Assembly: GCA_903926285.1 (NCBI GenBank)
Contig: CAIYIP010000219.1
Coordinates: 1-5,923 of the forward strand
DNA from: an uncultured Gammaproteobacteria bacterium
Lineage (GTDB): Bacteria; Pseudomonadota; Gammaproteobacteria; Pseudomonadales; Pseudohongiellaceae
Direction of reading: 5' to 3'
Length of the DNA stretch: 5,923 bases
The stretch's first letter is position 1. The number at the start of each line of letters is the position of its first letter. Of this stretch, positions 1 to 5,923 are shown piece by piece. Under the pieces are notes generated by a model, which had not been told where the DNA came from, searched no databases, and saw only the letters and a list, made by a program, of their open reading frames with translations. The translations under genes were made by a program, and so were the position numbers.

Positions 1-71
1 ACCCTCTCAAGTTACTAAACCGTCACGCCCATGCCATGCGACAATCAATATTCAATCGTTGAGCCGCATGC

Positions 72-974
72 ATGACCACCCTCCAGTTTCCAACACAAGA
101 TCTGCCAATACAGGCCATCACAAGCGGGTGGCTGTCACAGCACAAAGTGCAGCTGTCAGTATTGCGTGCCGATCTTGTTGATCCACTGTTGTCGGGCAAC
201 AAATTCTTCAAGCTTAAATACAACCTGCTGGAAGCTAAGCGCCTGGGGCATACGTGCTTGTTGAGTTTTGGCGGGGTCTGGTCCAACCATTTACATGCGC
301 TCGCTGCTGCAGGCCAACGTTTTGGTTTTTCCACTATCGGCATTGTGAGGGGCGAACCAGAGGCCGCGACCAGCGCGTGTCTGAAGGATGTAATTACCCA
401 AGGCATGCAGTTGCATTTTGTGTCGCGCACTGAATACCAGAACAAGAACACCCCTGAATTTATCGCAGGTCTAAGGCAGCAATTCGGCGACTTCTTTCTA
501 ATTCCGGAAGGAGGTGCCAATCGCGCCGGCATTCGTGGCTGCCAGGAATTACTGCCGCATGGAGTTGACTCGACCTTTACTCACATAGCACTTGCCTGCG
601 GCACCGGTACTACCATGACCGGGTTGATAACCAGCACCACAGTGCCGGTTATCGGCATCCAGGTCCTGAAAGGAACCGGTTACCTCCAGGCCGAAATCGC
701 CAATTTGCTCCTGCAACATAATCTCTATCCTACAGCCCCATGGACGGTACTGGATGAATTTCATGGAGGGGGTTATGCTAGGGTTAACAGTGACTTATCG
801 ACTTTTATTAATAATTTCTCTAAAGCTAGCAACATACCCTTGGAACCCGTTTATTCCGGAAAATTATTCCAGGCATTAAACAAGCTTGTAACATCCAGCT
901 ACTTTCCGGACGACTCCAGAATCCTCGCAATTCATGGTGGCGGTTTGCAGGGTAATCGAGGTTTTTTTAGCTGA
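72..974 (+). CDS. PLP-dependent enzyme, ACC deaminase / D-cysteine desulfhydrase family
   Basis: This 300-residue protein belongs to the fold-type II PLP enzymes that include 1-aminocyclopropane-1-carboxylate deaminase and D-cysteine desulfhydrase (DcyD). Seen: the SGNKFFKL motif with the likely PLP-binding lysine at K44 and a second lysine at K47; the FGGVWSNH segment (S71, N72, H73) that stacks near the cofactor; a glycine/threonine-rich phosphate loop at 177-184 (CGTGTTMT); and the PVYSGK motif with Y261. True ACC deaminases carry Glu after that tyrosine and Leu in the C-terminal H-L-G-G motif. Here the matching positions are S262 and a glycine (HGGG, 288-291), so ACC deamination is unlikely; D-cysteine or another small amino acid is a better guess, but the substrate is unproven. 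It is somewhat shorter than DcyD (about 328 residues). The ATG at 72 is the first in-frame start preceding the conserved core; no clear Shine-Dalgarno is visible. It is probably a cytosolic, single-gene unit. Confidence 0.87.
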   Translation: MTTLQFPTQDLPIQAITSGWLSQHKVQLSVLRADLVDPLLSGNKFFKLKYNLLEAKRLGHTCLLSFGGVWSNHLHALAAAGQRFGFSTIGIVRGEPEAATSACLKDVITQGMQLHFVSRTEYQNKNTPEFIAGLRQQFGDFFLIPEGGANRAGIRGCQELLPHGVDSTFTHIALACGTGTTMTGLITSTTVPVIGIQVLKGTGYLQAEIANLLLQHNLYPTAPWTVLDEFHGGGYARVNSDLSTFINNFSKASNIPLEPVYSGKLFQALNKLVTSSYFPDDSRILAIHGGGLQGNRGFFS

Positions 975-1123
975 TTCAATAAAATATGGCAATAACCTAA
1001 TGTTTTTTCTCGGCTAAGATTCTAGATGACCCACGCTAACCCTGGCGCCAACAACGCTCATTTCTTAATCTTTTCCTACCACGCCACGGATAAAGTGCTC
1101 GCTCTAACTATCCGGAGCCATAC
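975..1123. other. Intergenic gap with no gene seen
   Basis: These 149 bases separate the PLP enzyme from glpQ. The first 50 bases are AT-rich. I see no convincing hairpin followed by a T-run, so no terminator is called for the upstream gene, and no ORF with a plausible start. TAAGAT at 1015-1020 and TAAAGT at 1091-1096 resemble -10 boxes, but neither has a good -35 element at the right distance. The promoter for glpQ presumably lies here, but I cannot place it. Confidence 0.6.
1114..1117 (+). promoter_or_regulatory. Ribosome binding site of glpQ
   Basis: GGAG lies six bases before the ATG at 1124. It supports that start, which also places a complete signal peptide at the N-terminus of the protein. 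Confidence 0.7.
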
Positions 1124-2194
1124 ATGCACAAACTCATCTACTTGGCGTTGCTATTACTGCAATGCTGGACCCACATCGTAATGGCGCAAAACATCGACAA
1201 ATTGGTCATCGCACACCGCGGTGCCAGCGGCTATCTGCCCGAACACACACTGGAAGCCAAAGTCCTTGCCTTCGCCCAAGGTGCAGATTTCATCGAGCAG
1301 GATGTTGTCATGACACAGGATGACCAGCTCGTGATCTTTCATGACCTGACACTGCAACGCACGACTGACGTCGCCACGCGTTTTCCCGGACGGGCGCGTG
1401 AAGACGGCAGTTATTATGTAATCGATTTCGCCCTCGCAGAATTACGGCTACTGCAGGTATCGGAAGGTTTCAGGCTGGTGAATGGTGTGCCTGTTGCCAA
1501 CTACTATGGCAGATTCCCTGTGATGACTTCCAGCTTTGGTATACACACACTGCAGCAAGAGCTTGAGCTGATCCAGGGTATGAACCATAGCACAGGAAAA
1601 AACGTCGGCATTTATCCGGAGCTGAAATCCCCCTGGTTTCATCATCAGCATAATAAAGACATCGCTTCGGCAGTGTTGCAGGTACTAAAATCCTACGGCT
1701 ACTCGAATCGCGAAGCTCCGATATTTCTGCAATCCTTTGACTATGCCGAACTCGTGAGGGTACATGATGAGCTGATGCCTGCGCTGGGCATGGATCTTCG
1801 TTTGGTCCAACTGATCGCAGACAACTCATGGCTTGAAACTTATGCGCTGAATCAGGACGGTAACTGGCAGCCTTACGATTACAGCTGGATGCATACGCCG
1901 GAAGGCCTCCAAACTTTGACCCGCATCGTGGACGGCATAGGCCCGGGCCTTGATATGTTGGTAGAGCCCGCTTCACAGGCAGGCGCGCTTGAACTCAAGC
2001 CACTGCTACGCGATGCCCATGCCGCCGGATTACAGGTACATGCCTACACATTCCGCAGCGATCCGGGACAGCTTCCAGCTTACGCCGCTAGCTTTGCGCA
2101 GCTGCTGGATATTTTCTGCTTCACCGTGGGCATAGACGGGGTCTTTACCGATTTTCCCGATCAGGTGGTGGAGTTTCTGGAATCCCGTAACTAA
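1124..2194 (+). CDS. glpQ: Periplasmic glycerophosphodiester phosphodiesterase GlpQ
   Basis: GlpQ hydrolyses glycerophosphodiesters from phospholipid breakdown (such as glycerophosphocholine) to glycerol-3-phosphate and an alcohol in the periplasm, in a metal-dependent TIM-barrel active site. The 356 residues match the E. coli enzyme in length (about 358). A signal peptide is visible: K3, a hydrophobic stretch 4-19, and a likely signal peptidase I site VMA|QN after A21. C14 does not sit in a lipobox, so this is not called a lipoprotein. Catalytic and metal-binding residues are present: HRGASGYLPEHT at 31-42 (H31, R32, E40), IEQD at 57-60 (E58, D60), FHD at 72-74 (H73), and YPELK at 164-168 (E166, K168). 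The C-terminal GVFTDFPD motif (339-346) is typical of the family. No glpT-like transporter gene is adjacent, unlike in E. coli, so the product is probably taken up by proteins encoded elsewhere. Confidence 0.95.
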   Translation: MHKLIYLALLLLQCWTHIVMAQNIDKLVIAHRGASGYLPEHTLEAKVLAFAQGADFIEQDVVMTQDDQLVIFHDLTLQRTTDVATRFPGRAREDGSYYVIDFALAELRLLQVSEGFRLVNGVPVANYYGRFPVMTSSFGIHTLQQELELIQGMNHSTGKNVGIYPELKSPWFHHQHNKDIASAVLQVLKSYGYSNREAPIFLQSFDYAELVRVHDELMPALGMDLRLVQLIADNSWLETYALNQDGNWQPYDYSWMHTPEGLQTLTRIVDGIGPGLDMLVEPASQAGALELKPLLRDAHAAGLQVHAYTFRSDPGQLPAYAASFAQLLDIFCFTVGIDGVFTDFPDQVVEFLESRN

Positions 2195-2203
2195 GCCAGG
2201 AGC

Positions 2204-2238
2204 AGGGGCGCTGCATGATATACTCGCCCTTTATTTTT
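2204..2238 (+). terminator. Candidate Rho-independent terminator after glpQ
   Basis: Ten bases after the glpQ stop codon, bases 2204-2210 (AGGGGCG) can pair with 2225-2231 (CGCCCTT). This gives seven pairs including one G-U, with five consecutive GC pairs next to the loop. The loop is long at 14 bases (2211-2224). The T-rich tract TTTATTTTT follows at once (2230-2238, overlapping the end of the stem). Position, stem and T-run fit an intrinsic terminator; the long loop and short stem keep confidence moderate. The same bases hold a candidate promoter for nadK. Confidence 0.5.
2216..2224 (+). promoter_or_regulatory. Candidate extended -10 promoter for nadK
   Basis: TGATATACT is an extended -10 element: TG, one base, then TATACT, which differs from TATAAT at one position. 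Transcription would begin near 2231-2233, leaving a leader of about 20 bases before the ATG at 2252. I see no recognisable -35 box 16-18 bases upstream, which is tolerable for extended -10 promoters. The site lies inside the loop of the candidate glpQ terminator. Confidence 0.45.
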
Positions 2239-2251
2239 GCAGGCTTGTTAC

Positions 2252-3139
2252 ATGCAGCAGTTCTCCACCATTGGCATCATCGGCAGACACGATAATCGCA
2301 GCATTATCGATTCCCTGCTTGCGTTGACTGTTTTCCTGCAGCAGCACAGCTATATCAAAATCATTGTTGACGAAGCGATGTCATCCTTGCTTGGTGAGCA
2401 CGCCTTTGAAGTATGTTCACCTGAAAAAATGGGCCAGTTCTGCAAGCTTGTTATCGTGGTTGGCGGTGATGGCAGCATGCTGAAGGCAGCAGCGCAGCTT
2501 GCCGAGCAGAACATTCCCGTTGTCGGCATCAACCGTGGCCGTCTCGGTTTTCTCACAGACATCCTGCCCGAAGAAATCGAACAAGCACTCGGCCCGATTC
2601 TCGATGGCCAATACAAGGTCGAATCGCGCTTTCTGCTCGAAGTCAGCATTCCGCATGAAGGGAGCGAAAAAGTCCTCGGTTCAGCGATGAATGACGTGGT
2701 GTTGCATCCGGGTATTGCGGCACAGATGATTGAGTTTGAACTGTATATCGATGGTCTGTTTGTCTACCACCAGGCATCCGACGGACTGATCGTGGCAACA
2801 CCAACCGGTTCCACTGCCTATTCGATGTCAGCCGGCGGACCCATCATGCATCCCAAGCTCGATGCGATGGTACTGGTGCCGATGTATCCGCATAGCCTGA
2901 GCAGCAGGCCTATCGTTATCGACAGTGGCAGTGAAGTGACGATCGTGGTGGGTGAACGTCATCACACCTCCCCGCAGATCAGTTGTGATGGCTCCGTTCA
3001 ATACACGTCAACAGCGGGTGATATTGTTACCATCAGGCGCAAAAGTCAGGAATTGCATTTGCTGCATCCCATCGATTATGACTATTACGCAACCTGCCGC
3101 AGCAAACTCGGCTGGTCGCTGCGGCCAGGGAAGGGGTAG
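2252..3139 (+). CDS. nadK: NAD kinase NadK (PpnK)
   Basis: NAD kinase phosphorylates NAD to NADP using ATP and is the only dedicated source of NADP in most bacteria; it is cytosolic. From ATG 2252 the protein has 295 residues, close to E. coli NadK (292). Motifs seen: GGDGS at 71-75 with catalytic D73; ND at 147-148 in the position of the NAD-binding NE/ND motif; HQASDGLI at 173-180; the glycine-rich TPTGSTAYSMSAGGP at 183-197; and CDG at 245-247. An in-frame TTG at 2237 would add five residues, but it lies in the terminator T-run and only a few bases after the inferred transcription start. ATG 2252 is preferred, with a weak GCAGG at 2239-2243 as its ribosome site. Translation ends nine bases before the rhomboid gene, so nadK is the likely head of the downstream operon. 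Confidence 0.97.
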   Translation: MQQFSTIGIIGRHDNRSIIDSLLALTVFLQQHSYIKIIVDEAMSSLLGEHAFEVCSPEKMGQFCKLVIVVGGDGSMLKAAAQLAEQNIPVVGINRGRLGFLTDILPEEIEQALGPILDGQYKVESRFLLEVSIPHEGSEKVLGSAMNDVVLHPGIAAQMIEFELYIDGLFVYHQASDGLIVATPTGSTAYSMSAGGPIMHPKLDAMVLVPMYPHSLSSRPIVIDSGSEVTIVVGERHHTSPQISCDGSVQYTSTAGDIVTIRRKSQELHLLHPIDYDYYATCRSKLGWSLRPGKG

Positions 3140-3148
3140 TAAAACACC

Positions 3149-4042
3149 ATGTTCAACCTGTTGTCTGTCAGCCGTACGACCGACCTGTCCGAATTCAGCC
3201 ATTTGCTCTGGCAGCGGAGAATTGCCCATCGCCTTCAGGAACACGGCGATCAGCAACTACTACTGATTGCCGATCCCAAACATGCTGTGAGTGCTCTCCA
3301 GCTATTCAAGGATTGGCAGCAAGGCGCAGTCAAACCAGCTGCTGATGACAACACCAGCGCCTCTGACCTGTTTAGCACAGGTGAATTTACCAACGGTCTG
3401 TTGCGTGCCTTTCTCAAGGCACCGTTTACGCTGATCCTGGCCCTTGTCTGCATTGCGCTGCTCTTTCTTGCGCCGCTCGACAGGCCTACCGACTTGACCT
3501 GGCAGTTGTTATATCCGGATTTTAGTTATGGCACGCGCACTATTGTGCTGGAACGCGTACTGCAGAATTTCAGCGTAGTGCAATTTTTCAAGATGCTGTC
3601 GCCGATTCTGCTCCATGGTGGACTCATCCATCTCGCCTTCAACATGATGTGGTTATGGGAGCTTGGCAGCCGCATCGAAAAATTCCAGTCGACGCTGACC
3701 ATGCTCATGACGGTTATCGTGCTTGGCCTGATCTCCAACACGATTCAGTATCTCTATGGTGGCGGCAATAATTTTGGTGGCATGTCCGGAGTCGTTTATG
3801 GCCTCTTTGCCTATATCTGGATGTGGCAGTTATTTGATCCGCGCACAGAAATGGGGCTGCCAGGCTCGCTGATTATTTTTATGCTACTGAGTCTGGTGAT
3901 CATGACCATGCTCGGCTTAAGCATGATTGCTAATGCTGCCCACGTGGGCGGCTTTCTGGCCGGCATTTTGTACGGCGCAATCACCGCCACGATCCGCCGC
4001 ATCAGACGTGCACTACCTTCAACGGAGCCACCTCGTGATTGA
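3149..4042 (+). CDS. Rhomboid-family intramembrane serine protease (GlpG-like)
   Basis: Rhomboids cut transmembrane segments of substrate proteins within the inner membrane using a Ser-His dyad. In this 297-residue protein the GxSG motif is at 211-214 (GMSG, catalytic S213), the catalytic histidine is H265 in AAHVGG, and the oxyanion-site motif HxxxN is at H161-N165. Six hydrophobic segments are visible at about 91-110, 147-170, 181-200, 208-227, 238-258 and 262-282, matching the six-helix bacterial core. Residues 1-85 form a soluble N-terminal region with a pattern like the small cytoplasmic domain of GlpG. The C-terminus is basic (RRIRR, 283-287), consistent with a cytosolic tail. The ribosome site is poor: the nearest purine run, AAGGGG at 3131-3136, is 12 bases from the ATG, so translation may depend on coupling to nadK, whose stop is nine bases upstream. 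The catalytic residues are intact and it is probably active; the substrate is unknown. Confidence 0.94.
   Translation: MFNLLSVSRTTDLSEFSHLLWQRRIAHRLQEHGDQQLLLIADPKHAVSALQLFKDWQQGAVKPAADDNTSASDLFSTGEFTNGLLRAFLKAPFTLILALVCIALLFLAPLDRPTDLTWQLLYPDFSYGTRTIVLERVLQNFSVVQFFKMLSPILLHGGLIHLAFNMMWLWELGSRIEKFQSTLTMLMTVIVLGLISNTIQYLYGGGNNFGGMSGVVYGLFAYIWMWQLFDPRTEMGLPGSLIIFMLLSLVIMTMLGLSMIANAAHVGGFLAGILYGAITATIRRIRRALPSTEPPRD
4024..4027 (+). promoter_or_regulatory. Ribosome binding site fixing the GTG start of the DUF1315 gene
   Basis: GGAG lies seven bases before the GTG at 4035, inside the last codons of the rhomboid gene. It selects GTG 4035 over the upstream in-frame ATG at 3927, which would lie deep in the rhomboid catalytic-histidine region and add a tail unlike the family. 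Confidence 0.7.
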
Positions 4043-4277
4043 AAAACCGCAAAACTGGCAGGACCTGCTTGCAAAGCTGACTCCCGAAATTCATCAGAAT
4101 CTGAAAACAGCTGTTGAACTGGGCAAGTGGCCGAATGGTGAGCGCCTCGCTGCAGAGCAAGTAGAACTGTGCCTGCAAGCCGTCATTGCCTACGACCAAC
4201 ACCACTTGCCCGAAACAGAACGCGTGGCCTATGTCGACACCACCAAAGTCGAACCCCAGCATTGCGGCGACGCCTGA
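4035..4277 (+). CDS. YeaC-like DUF1315 family small protein
   Basis: This is a small protein of 80 residues, somewhat shorter than E. coli YeaC (about 90). The family is recognised from the TPEIHQNLKTAVELGKWPNG segment at about 16-35, which closely matches the YeaC core TPE...L..AVELGKWP.G. The middle is helical and charged (E37 to Q53), and there is no signal peptide or membrane segment, so it should be cytosolic. Function is unknown and none is proposed here. The start is GTG, supported by GGAG seven bases upstream and by alignment of the first residues (MIEKPQNWQDLLAKL) with the family N-terminus. It overlaps the last eight bases of the rhomboid gene in another frame and ends five bases before the DUF2797 gene, which suggests translational coupling on both sides. 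The same neighbours are recalled in Pseudomonas. Confidence 0.88.
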   Translation: MIEKPQNWQDLLAKLTPEIHQNLKTAVELGKWPNGERLAAEQVELCLQAVIAYDQHHLPETERVAYVDTTKVEPQHCGDA

Positions 4278-4282
4278 ACTCT

Positions 4283-5128
4283 ATGCAAATTACTGGACAA
4301 GTGCGAAAACTCGAAGCCCGCTTCGATTCCCCCGTGAGTTATTTGCTGCCGCTGGGAGCCCAAACAGTTGCGCTCAACCCCTTGCTCGACCAGCAGATCA
4401 GCCTGCGTTATACCGGCAATATCACCTGCATTAATTGCGGCCGCAACACCAAGACAAGTTTTAACCAGGGTTACTGCTATCCCTGTTTTCAAAAACTTGC
4501 GGGGTGCGACACCTGTGTTATGTCGCCAGAACGTTGCCACTACGATTCAGGCACCTGCCGCGAACCCGTCTGGGGTGATCATTTCTGCATGCAGGACCAC
4601 ATTGTGTATTTTGCCAATTCGTCCGGTCTAAAAGTTGGCATTACGCGCGCATCCCAATTGCCGTTGCGCTGGCTCGATCAGGGAGCGACCCAGGCGGTAG
4701 CAGTAATTCGTGTACGCACGCGCCAGCAAGCTGGATTCTGCGAGGTGATGTTCAAGCAGCATGTCACCGATCGCACCAATTGGCGCGGCATGCTTAGCGG
4801 CCAACAGCAAATTGTGGAACTCGCAAGTGAACGTGATCGCCTGCTGCTCGTATGCAAGACAGAACTGCAGGATCTGCAAGACAAGTTCGGCATACACGCA
4901 ATAAGTGTTCTAACCGGCATCGACCCGCTGGTAATTTCGTATCCCGTATTGCGTTATCCCGAAAAAATAAGCTCACTCGATCTCGACAAACAAACTGAAA
5001 TATCCGGCCGACTACTCGGCATCAAAGGCCAATATCTGATACTGGACACCGGTGTTATCAACATCAGGAAATACACAGGGTACGAGCTGGAATTCACCGC
5101 CCCTAGGCCGCACAGAGGTGCAACATGA
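4283..5128 (+). CDS. DUF2797 family protein with cysteine-rich putative zinc-binding region
   Basis: The function of this 281-residue protein is unknown. From ATG 4283 three regions can be seen. Residues 1-45 look like a small beta domain. Residues 49-102 hold nine cysteines in an orderly pattern: CxxC at 49-52, CxxC at 65-68, CxxC at 75-78, then C85, C92 and C102. That is enough for two metal sites, most likely zinc. Residues 108-160 contain VYFANSSGLKVGITR, then R129 and E154 (CEVMFKQH), a layout recalling GIY-YIG-type domains (inference). The C-terminus has a GIKGQYLILDTGVINIRKY stretch at 246-264, typical of the family as I recall it. The 38 in-frame codons upstream of 4283 overlap the DUF1315 gene and look non-native, so ATG 4283 is chosen, although no good Shine-Dalgarno is visible; coupling to the stop five bases upstream is likely. 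It overlaps pepN by four bases. Confidence 0.85.
   Translation: MQITGQVRKLEARFDSPVSYLLPLGAQTVALNPLLDQQISLRYTGNITCINCGRNTKTSFNQGYCYPCFQKLAGCDTCVMSPERCHYDSGTCREPVWGDHFCMQDHIVYFANSSGLKVGITRASQLPLRWLDQGATQAVAVIRVRTRQQAGFCEVMFKQHVTDRTNWRGMLSGQQQIVELASERDRLLLVCKTELQDLQDKFGIHAISVLTGIDPLVISYPVLRYPEKISSLDLDKQTEISGRLLGIKGQYLILDTGVINIRKYTGYELEFTAPRPHRGAT
5115..5120 (+). promoter_or_regulatory. Ribosome binding site of pepN
   Basis: GAGGTG lies just upstream of ATG 5125, with GAGG ending six bases before it. It supports the start within the ATGA overlap with the preceding gene. Confidence 0.7.
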
Positions 5129-5923
5129 AAGAATCGCAAGGCAACACCGTATATCTGCGCGACTATCAAGTACCGGATTATTTTATTGACGCAACCCAGC
5201 TCGAATTTTCGCTGCATGAAGACCACACTCTGGTGCAAGCGCGCCTGGTGATGCGGCGCAATCCGCAAGCCGCTACATCTGATGCCCCGCTGGTACTGCA
5301 TGGCAAACACCTTGAACTGCAGGAAGTCAAACTGGATGGACGAGTACTTAATTCCAGCAGTTACATCATCGATGCAGAATCGCTGACGCTGCCAGGTGTA
5401 CCCGCAGCGTTCACGCTCGAATGTCTTACGCGCATAAAGCCCCAGGAAAATACTTCACTCGAAGGCCTCTACAAATCCAAGACGATGTTCTGTACGCAGT
5501 GCGAGGCGGAAGGTTTTCGCAAGATTACGTATTACCTCGATCGACCTGATGTGTTGTCGAGTTTTATTACGCGCATCGAAGCCGACAAAACCCTCTATCC
5601 AGTGCTGTTGTCAAACGGCAATAAAATCGGCAGTGGCGACCTCTCTGATGGCCGTCATTTTGCAACATGGAAAGATCCGTTCCTCAAACCCTGTTACCTG
5701 TTTGCGCTGGTAGCCGGCAATCTCAAGGCCGTCACCGATACATTCACAACGTGCAGCGGACGCAACATCAGCCTGCAGATTTTTGTCGAAGCCAAGGATC
5801 TCGACAAGTGTGATTTCGCGATGGTGTCGCTCAAGAAAGCCATGCGCTGGGATGAAGAAGTTTATGGGCGCGAATACGACCTCGACATTTTCATGATCGT
5901 GGCGGTCGACGATTTCAACATGG
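5125..5923 (+). CDS. pepN: Aminopeptidase N PepN, N-terminal part (cut by window edge)
   Basis: PepN is the cytosolic M1-family zinc aminopeptidase that removes N-terminal residues from peptides late in protein breakdown. The first 266 residues are visible; the E. coli enzyme has about 870. Residues 1-190 match the N-terminal beta domain, including the nearly invariant FCTQCEAEGFRKITYYLDRP at 122-141. Here Q125 and E127 correspond to the E. coli substrate-binding Q119 and E121. LKPCYLFALVAGNL (187-200) leads into the catalytic domain, and the visible part ends at VAVDDFNM, immediately before the expected GAMEN motif; the HExxH zinc site must lie beyond the edge. The ATG overlaps the DUF2797 stop as ATGA, with a good ribosome site upstream, so it is the fifth gene of the nadK cluster. 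The reading frame is intact throughout, and the truncation is only the window boundary. Confidence 0.96.
   Translation, partial: MKESQGNTVYLRDYQVPDYFIDATQLEFSLHEDHTLVQARLVMRRNPQAATSDAPLVLHGKHLELQEVKLDGRVLNSSSYIIDAESLTLPGVPAAFTLECLTRIKPQENTSLEGLYKSKTMFCTQCEAEGFRKITYYLDRPDVLSSFITRIEADKTLYPVLLSNGNKIGSGDLSDGRHFATWKDPFLKPCYLFALVAGNLKAVTDTFTTCSGRNISLQIFVEAKDLDKCDFAMVSLKKAMRWDEEVYGREYDLDIFMIVAVDDFNM

Noticed and set aside
1..71. Possible end of an upstream gene or a promoter at the left edge
   Set aside because: Stops occur early and too little sequence is present; CAATAT near 45-55 is a poor -10 candidate without a clear -35.
23..532. 169-codon open frame on the minus strand
   Set aside because: It lies opposite the well-supported PLP enzyme gene, has no recognisable motif and no ribosome site, so it is an antisense shadow.
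969..1015. Possible hairpin TAGCTG / CGGCTA after the PLP enzyme gene
   Set aside because: It has only six pairs with a loop over 30 bases and no T-run after it; too weak to call a terminator.
1163..1165. Cys14 of GlpQ as a possible lipoprotein cysteine
   Set aside because: The preceding residues are Leu-Leu-Gln, which do not fit a lipobox, and a good VMA signal peptidase I site follows at residue 21.
1470..1976. 168-codon open frame on the minus strand inside glpQ
   Set aside because: It is opposite conserved GlpQ coding sequence; its translation is rich in Arg, Ser, Cys and Pro without family features, as expected of a shadow frame.
2237..2251. TTG codon as the start of nadK
   Set aside because: It falls in the T-run of the candidate terminator, with no room for a ribosome site after the inferred transcription start; ATG 2252 gives the usual family length.
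2952..3266. 104-codon + strand open frame across the nadK-rhomboid junction
   Set aside because: It overlaps both conserved genes in a different frame, with no start signal or family resemblance.
1..5923. CRISPR array, insertion sequence, tRNA, integrase or defence system
   Set aside because: No repeated units, terminal inverted repeats, tRNA-like folds or relevant protein motifs were seen; the window reads as ordinary core genome.

Overview
This window is chromosomal DNA from a gammaproteobacterium. The closest resemblance is to the Pseudomonadales/Cellvibrionales side of the class. I base this on close recalled similarity of GlpQ, NadK and PepN to their gammaproteobacterial forms, and on the gene order nadK - rhomboid - DUF1315 (YeaC) - DUF2797 - pepN, which I recall from Pseudomonas (around PA3083-PA3088). 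The species cannot be named from this sequence alone. Base composition is fairly balanced, except for an AT-rich patch around 770-1020.

Layout, all genes on the + strand. Positions 72-974 encode a PLP-dependent enzyme of the ACC deaminase / D-cysteine desulfhydrase family. A 149-base gap follows. Positions 1124-2194 encode a secreted glycerophosphodiester phosphodiesterase (GlpQ). A 57-base junction holds a candidate Rho-independent terminator with a candidate extended -10 promoter in its loop. A tightly packed five-gene cluster then runs off the right edge: NAD kinase (2252-3139), a GlpG-like rhomboid protease (3149-4042), a small YeaC/DUF1315 protein (4035-4277, GTG start), a cysteine-rich DUF2797 protein (4283-5128), and the N-terminal 266 residues of aminopeptidase N (5125-5923, cut just before the expected GAMEN motif).

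Within the cluster the gene junctions are a 9-base gap, an 8-base overlap, a 5-base gap and a 4-base ATGA overlap, so co-transcription and translational coupling are likely. The roles are diverse: NADP supply, membrane proteolysis, two uncharacterised proteins and cytosolic peptide trimming. They do not form an obvious pathway. The first two genes look like independent metabolic genes, one for amino-acid/sulfur chemistry and one for periplasmic phosphodiester scavenging.

I see no mobile element, CRISPR array, tRNA, rRNA or defence system. Most of the window is ordinary core genome. The parts most worth a second look are the DUF2797 protein, which has a metal-binding Cys cluster followed by a stretch resembling a GIY-YIG core, and the compact terminator/promoter junction before nadK.
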